Below, piece by piece: positions 5,177-7,570 of a DNA stretch of 7,570 nt; the first letter of the stretch is position 1; each line of letters opens with the position of its first letter. Location: NCBI GenBank assembly GCA_034437795.1, contig DAOTTI010000221.1:1-7570 (forward strand), written 5' to 3'. The position numbers and the translations under genes were made by a program. Under the pieces are notes generated by a model that did no database searches, was not told the DNA's origin, and was given only the letters and a program-made list of their open reading frames with translations. This DNA is from DAOTTI01 sp034437795. GTDB lineage: Bacteria; Chloroflexota; UBA11872; UBA12225.

Positions 5177-6439
5177 ATGCCCTACCGCGTCCTGGCCATC
5201 GCCCCCACGTCGTTCTTTGCCGACTACGGCTGCCACGTGCGCATCCTGGAAGAGGCGCGCGCCCTGGGCCGGCGCGGCCATCAGGTGACGATCTGCACCT
5301 ACCACAACGGGCGCACCCCCCCGCCGGCCGCCGGCGTCCGCGTGGTGCGGATGCCCCGCGTCCCGTGGCACGCCGAGGCGCGCGTCGGGTCGCACTACCA
5401 CAAGCTCTACTTTGACGCCCTGCTCGCCGCCACCTGCCTCGTACGCTCCCTGGGCCACGTAGACCTGATCCACGCCCATCTGCACGAGGGCGCCCTCATC
5501 GGCTACCTCGTCAGCCGCCTGCGCCGCGTGCCCCTGGTCTTCGATTACCAGGGCAGCCTGACCCGCGAGATGATCGACCACCAGTTCCTGCGGGAAGAGA
5601 GCCCCCTCTACCGGCCCCTGGCCTGGCTCGAGCAGCGCATCGAGCGCCTGCCCGACCTGATCGTGACCAGCTCGCAGCACGCGGCCCGCACCCTCGAGGC
5701 CCGCCGGCGCTGCCAGGGCCATTCCCCCCACCGCCCGCCAATCGCCGCCCTTGCCGACGCCGTCGATACCGACCGCTTCCAGCCCCTGGACGCGGCGGCC
5801 GTGCGCTCCCTGCGCCGGCAGCTGGCCATCCCACCGGACCACGACGTAGTCGGCTTCCTCGGTCTCCTGGCCGAGTATCAGGGCGTCGGCCACCTGCTCT
5901 ACGCCGCCCGCCGCATCATCGAGCGACGTCCCAACACCCACTTCCTCATCATGGGCTACCCCGGCCTGGAGCGCTACCGCCGCCAGGCGTTCGACCTGCA
6001 AATCCTGGACAAGGTCACCTTCACCGGGCGCATCCCCTACCAGGACGCCCCTCGGTACCTCTCGCTGGTCGACGTCGCCGTCTCCGCCAAGCTCTCCCTC
6101 TCCGAAGCGAACGGCAAGCTGCTCAATTACATGGCCATGGGCCTGCCCACCGTCGCCTACGACACGCCGGTGGCGCGCGAGACCCTCGGCGACCTCGGCG
6201 TCTTCGCCCCCGCCGGCGACGTCGCCGCGCTGGCCGCCACCATTCACGACCTGCTCGATGACCAGGTCCGGCGACGCGACCTGGCCCCTGCACTGCGCCA
6301 GCGCGCCGAGCAGTGCTTCTCCTGGCACACCTTCGGCGAGCGCCTCGAGCGCCTCTATCACTCCCTCCGCCCAGGCAAGCGCCTGCACCCCCACCGCCAG
6401 CGCGGCGTCCCCTCCCCTTTTAGCCGAGGGCCAGCGTGA
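5177..6439 (+). CDS. Glycosyltransferase family 4 (GT-B fold) protein
   Basis: Probable retaining GT-B glycosyltransferase moving a sugar from a nucleotide-sugar donor onto a cell-surface glycan or lipid; donor and acceptor are unknown. The N-terminal Rossmann domain (about 1-200) shows TSFFADYGCHVRILEEARAL, GHQVTICTYHNG (35-44 region), DLIHAHLHEGALIGYL (96-111) and the DTDRF linker (197-201). The C-terminal donor-binding domain has VVGFLGLLAEYQG (224-236), FLIMGYPG (256-263) and VTFTGRIPY (280-288). The usual EX7E motif reads SEANGKLLNYMAMGLPTVA (309-327): the first Glu is 310, but position 318 is Tyr. No signal peptide or membrane segment is seen, suggesting a cytosolic or peripheral protein. 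ATG 5177 is the only normal start after an in-frame TGA at 5132, with only a weak AGAAG upstream. The last ten codons and the stop come from a tandem repeat unit starting at 6407. Confidence 0.9.
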   Translation: MPYRVLAIAPTSFFADYGCHVRILEEARALGRRGHQVTICTYHNGRTPPPAAGVRVVRMPRVPWHAEARVGSHYHKLYFDALLAATCLVRSLGHVDLIHAHLHEGALIGYLVSRLRRVPLVFDYQGSLTREMIDHQFLREESPLYRPLAWLEQRIERLPDLIVTSSQHAARTLEARRRCQGHSPHRPPIAALADAVDTDRFQPLDAAAVRSLRRQLAIPPDHDVVGFLGLLAEYQGVGHLLYAARRIIERRPNTHFLIMGYPGLERYRRQAFDLQILDKVTFTGRIPYQDAPRYLSLVDVAVSAKLSLSEANGKLLNYMAMGLPTVAYDTPVARETLGDLGVFAPAGDVAALAATIHDLLDDQVRRRDLAPALRQRAEQCFSWHTFGERLERLYHSLRPGKRLHPHRQRGVPSPFSRGPA

Positions 6440-6557
6440 CGGCCGTCCCCTCTCCCTTTGCGAGCGGGCTAGGCTAAGGCCTGTCCCGTCTCCCTTGGGC
6501 CGACGGCCAGCGTGACGGCCATCCCGTCTCCCTCTAGGAGAGGGTTAGGGTGAGGGC
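6407..6557. repeat. Tandem array of four ~38-nt repeat units
   Basis: Units by eye: 6407-6444, 6445-6481, 6483-6520 and 6521-6557. Each starts GTCCC or ATCCC, continues as a pyrimidine block (about CTCTCCCTT), then a variable middle, then a purine-rich half. Units 1 and 3 share GGCCAGCGTGACGGCC exactly except for the first base context, and unit 4 ends GAGAGGGTTAGGGTGAGGGC. The pyrimidine and purine halves of unit 4 can pair (CTCC-CTCTA-GGAG). Strings of the form CTCTCCC...GGGAGAGGGTTAGGGTGAGGG are, from memory, common as dispersed intergenic repeats in GC-rich bacteria. The array overlaps the 3' end of the upstream gene. Confidence 0.7.
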
Positions 6558-6860
6558 TCCGCCGCCGAACACGCCGGCCCCATCGCCATGCCCATTGCCA
6601 CCACTCCAGGAACGCCAATAGCCACGGGCCCGCCAGGTCGCCTGCCGTTCGCGCCGGTGACGCCACGGCTCTCCTCCAGGGAGGCCAAGCGGCTTCCCTC
6701 CGAGTACACTGGCAGCACTGGCGGCACCCCTCCCCCGTTCTCTAGACTTCCCTCAGGGCCGGCATAGCGGGCGCCCCATTGCGCCGCGCCAGACCGGCTC
6801 CCCGGTCCCATCCCAGTCGTCGCGCCCCGTCCTGCCCAAAGCCTAGCCCGCCACACCCCC
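6558..6860. other. Intergenic region without a recognisable gene
   Basis: About 300 nt with lower third-position GC in every open frame than the neighbouring genes. The longest frames are a 59-codon plus-strand frame (6588-6767) and a minus-strand one (6545-6862). Neither has a Shine-Dalgarno sequence or a recognisable protein pattern. A possible hairpin lies at 6678-6699 (AGGGAGGCC / GGCTTCCCT, AAGC loop, one G-U pair). No tRNA or other structured RNA was recognised. Confidence 0.5.
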
Positions 6861-6894
6861 ATTACGCATTACGCTTGACGTATTACGCATTACC
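6861..6894 (+). repeat. Reiterated ATTACGC heptamers upstream of the membrane-protein gene
   Basis: ATTACGC occurs at 6861, 6868 and 6882, and ATTACC at 6889. This gives the 12-mer ATTACGCATTAC twice, 21 nt apart, around CTTGACGT. It is a sharp AT-rich island in a GC-rich setting and ends 6 nt before the ATG at 6901. TTGACG at 6875-6880 resembles a -35 box, but no -10 element follows at about 17 nt. It could be an operator, a promoter part or a dispersed simple repeat. Confidence 0.55.
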
Positions 6895-6900
6895 TCCCCC

Positions 6901-7425
6901 ATGCCCACCGCCACCGAAGCCCAGGTCCCCAAGCCCCTCACCTACACCCTGATGTACCACTTCCTGTGGTTCGTCATGTTCCTCCTCAGCGGGGCAAGCC
7001 TCGCCCTGCTCCTGCTCGCCTCCGGCTGGGGGGCCGGCCGCTCCTTGCTCGCCCCGCTCCCGCTCCTCGGCCTGGCCCTCATCGCAGGGCTCGGCGCGCT
7101 GGCCACCTACACCATCCGCGTGCAGCTACTGCTGGGCGAGGTCGACTGGGCCCAGGCCTTCCGCTGGTCCGAGGCCAGTAGCTGGGCCGTCATCGTCGTC
7201 GCCCCCCTCGTTTGGGGCGCCTGGGTGCTGCTCGAGCCGGCCGCGCAGCGCCTCTGGAACCACGGGCTGCCCTGGGCCGTTCCCGAGGCGATCGCCAGCG
7301 CCATGTTCAAGGTCGAGATCGTGGTCTGGTGGCTCTCCCACCTGCTCAGCATTCGCGGCCTCGCCCGTGGCCGGCGCAAGTACCTCGCGCCATCCCAGCC
7401 AGACGCAGGGGCCAGAGCCTCCTGA
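6901..7425 (+). CDS. Small multi-pass membrane protein of unknown function
   Basis: I do not recognise the family. The 174-residue product has a short polar N-terminus (1-13) and hydrophobic segments at about 19-41, 49-71 and 94-112. A fourth, less even segment lies at about 128-150 (ending VVWWLSHLLS). The Arg/Lys-rich tail (IRGLARGRRKY, 151-161) would by the positive-inside rule be cytoplasmic; with four helices the N-terminus would then be cytoplasmic too. No signal-peptidase site or enzyme motif is seen. Support for a real gene: high third-position GC, a hydrophobicity pattern with sensible loops, and ATG as first codon. Against certainty: there is no Shine-Dalgarno sequence, the bases before the ATG being CCTCCCCC, so initiation may be leaderless or the start misplaced. 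It is followed by a strong GC hairpin, consistent with a single-gene unit. Confidence 0.75.
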   Translation: MPTATEAQVPKPLTYTLMYHFLWFVMFLLSGASLALLLLASGWGAGRSLLAPLPLLGLALIAGLGALATYTIRVQLLLGEVDWAQAFRWSEASSWAVIVVAPLVWGAWVLLEPAAQRLWNHGLPWAVPEAIASAMFKVEIVVWWLSHLLSIRGLARGRRKYLAPSQPDAGARAS

Positions 7426-7482
7426 CCTCTCTCCCGGCGCCGCGCGGATACAGCCCCCGCACATGCTCTCCACTCCCCATGG

Positions 7483-7519
7483 CCGCCGCCCCCGCTCCGC
7501 GTCGGAGCGGGGGCGGCGG
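7483..7519 (+). terminator. 17-bp perfect GC hairpin downstream of the membrane-protein gene
   Basis: CCGCCGCCCCCGCTCCG (7483-7499) and its exact reverse complement (7503-7519) are separated by CGT. It begins 57 nt after the stop codon at 7425. There is no T-tract after it, so it is not a classical intrinsic terminator. It may be a factor-assisted terminator, a transcript 3'-end protector, or a REP-like element. Confidence 0.45.
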
Positions 7520-7555
7520 GGCCCAGCCGCACGGTGGGGCGGCGTGGGGCAGGGG
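7518..7555 (+). other. G-run cluster at the right edge of the window
   Basis: Four GGGG runs lie at 7518-7521, 7536-7539, 7546-7549 and 7552-7555, the last three with short loops. A G-quadruplex is possible, but in DNA this rich in G such clusters also arise by chance. No gene is seen between 7426 and the window end. Confidence 0.25.
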
Positions 7556-7570
7556 TGCGGCGCGGCCCCG

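Noticed and set aside
5099..6394. 431-codon open frame on the minus strand opposite the glycosyltransferase
   Set aside because: It is antisense to a gene with clear GT4 motifs. Its Gly/Val/Ala/Asp-rich product with no motif is what GC-rich codon bias produces on the opposite strand.
6407..6557. CRISPR array
   Set aside because: The units are contiguous and imperfect with no unique spacers between them, and there are no cas genes.
6588..6767. 59-codon plus-strand frame starting ATG 6588
   Set aside because: No Shine-Dalgarno sequence, Pro/Thr/Ser-rich product with no fold, and visibly lower third-position GC than true genes here.
6545..6862. 105-codon minus-strand frame in the intergenic region
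   Set aside because: It begins and ends in repeats, has no ribosome-binding site, and its Gly/Met-rich product matches nothing I know.

Overview
This is a very GC-rich stretch in which codon third positions are mostly G or C. The best guess for the source is a member of the Chloroflexota. That guess rests on the glycosyltransferase at 5177-6439, whose sequence resembles a type I associate with that phylum, on Pro/Arg/Gly-rich insertions in otherwise standard housekeeping proteins, and on intergenic repeats. It is an inference from memory, not a database result.

Layout. (1) 2-391, plus strand: the C-terminal part of a thioredoxin-like TlpA/ResA protein, cut by the left edge. (2) 386-5083, minus strand: a five-gene block transcribed thiL, tsaE, tsaB, rimI, tsaD. 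This matches the gene order I recall from Bacillus subtilis (thiL-ydiB-ydiC-ydiD-ydiE). thiL/tsaE overlap by ATGA. rimI/tsaD overlap either by GTGA or by 19 nt, depending on the tsaD start. A 325-nt or longer gap with repeats and hairpins separates tsaB from rimI. (3) 5084-5176: a divergent intergenic region with a 20-nt perfect palindrome next to the thiL start codon. (4) 5177-6439, plus strand: a GT4-type glycosyltransferase whose last codons and stop lie inside a tandem repeat. (5) 6407-6900: four ~38-nt repeat units, about 300 nt without a recognisable gene, then reiterated ATTACGC heptamers. (6) 6901-7425, plus strand: an unrecognised small membrane protein, followed by a strong GC hairpin.

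How the genes work together. TsaD, TsaB and TsaE are three of the four core bacterial proteins that make the t6A modification at position 37 of ANN-decoding tRNAs. The fourth, TsaC/Sua5, which makes threonylcarbamoyl-AMP, is not in the window. RimI acetylates a ribosomal protein N-terminus and commonly travels with these genes. ThiL makes thiamine pyrophosphate and is a frequent neighbour without a direct biochemical link. The glycosyltransferase and membrane protein are separate units; nothing here ties them to the tRNA-modification block.

No wholly new multi-gene system is evident. The most interesting signals are: a thiL Shine-Dalgarno sequence that reaches normal spacing only if the palindrome folds; a repeat array that supplies the stop codon of the glycosyltransferase; a copy of the same repeat in the tsaB-rimI gap; and a collagen-like tail on ThiL.
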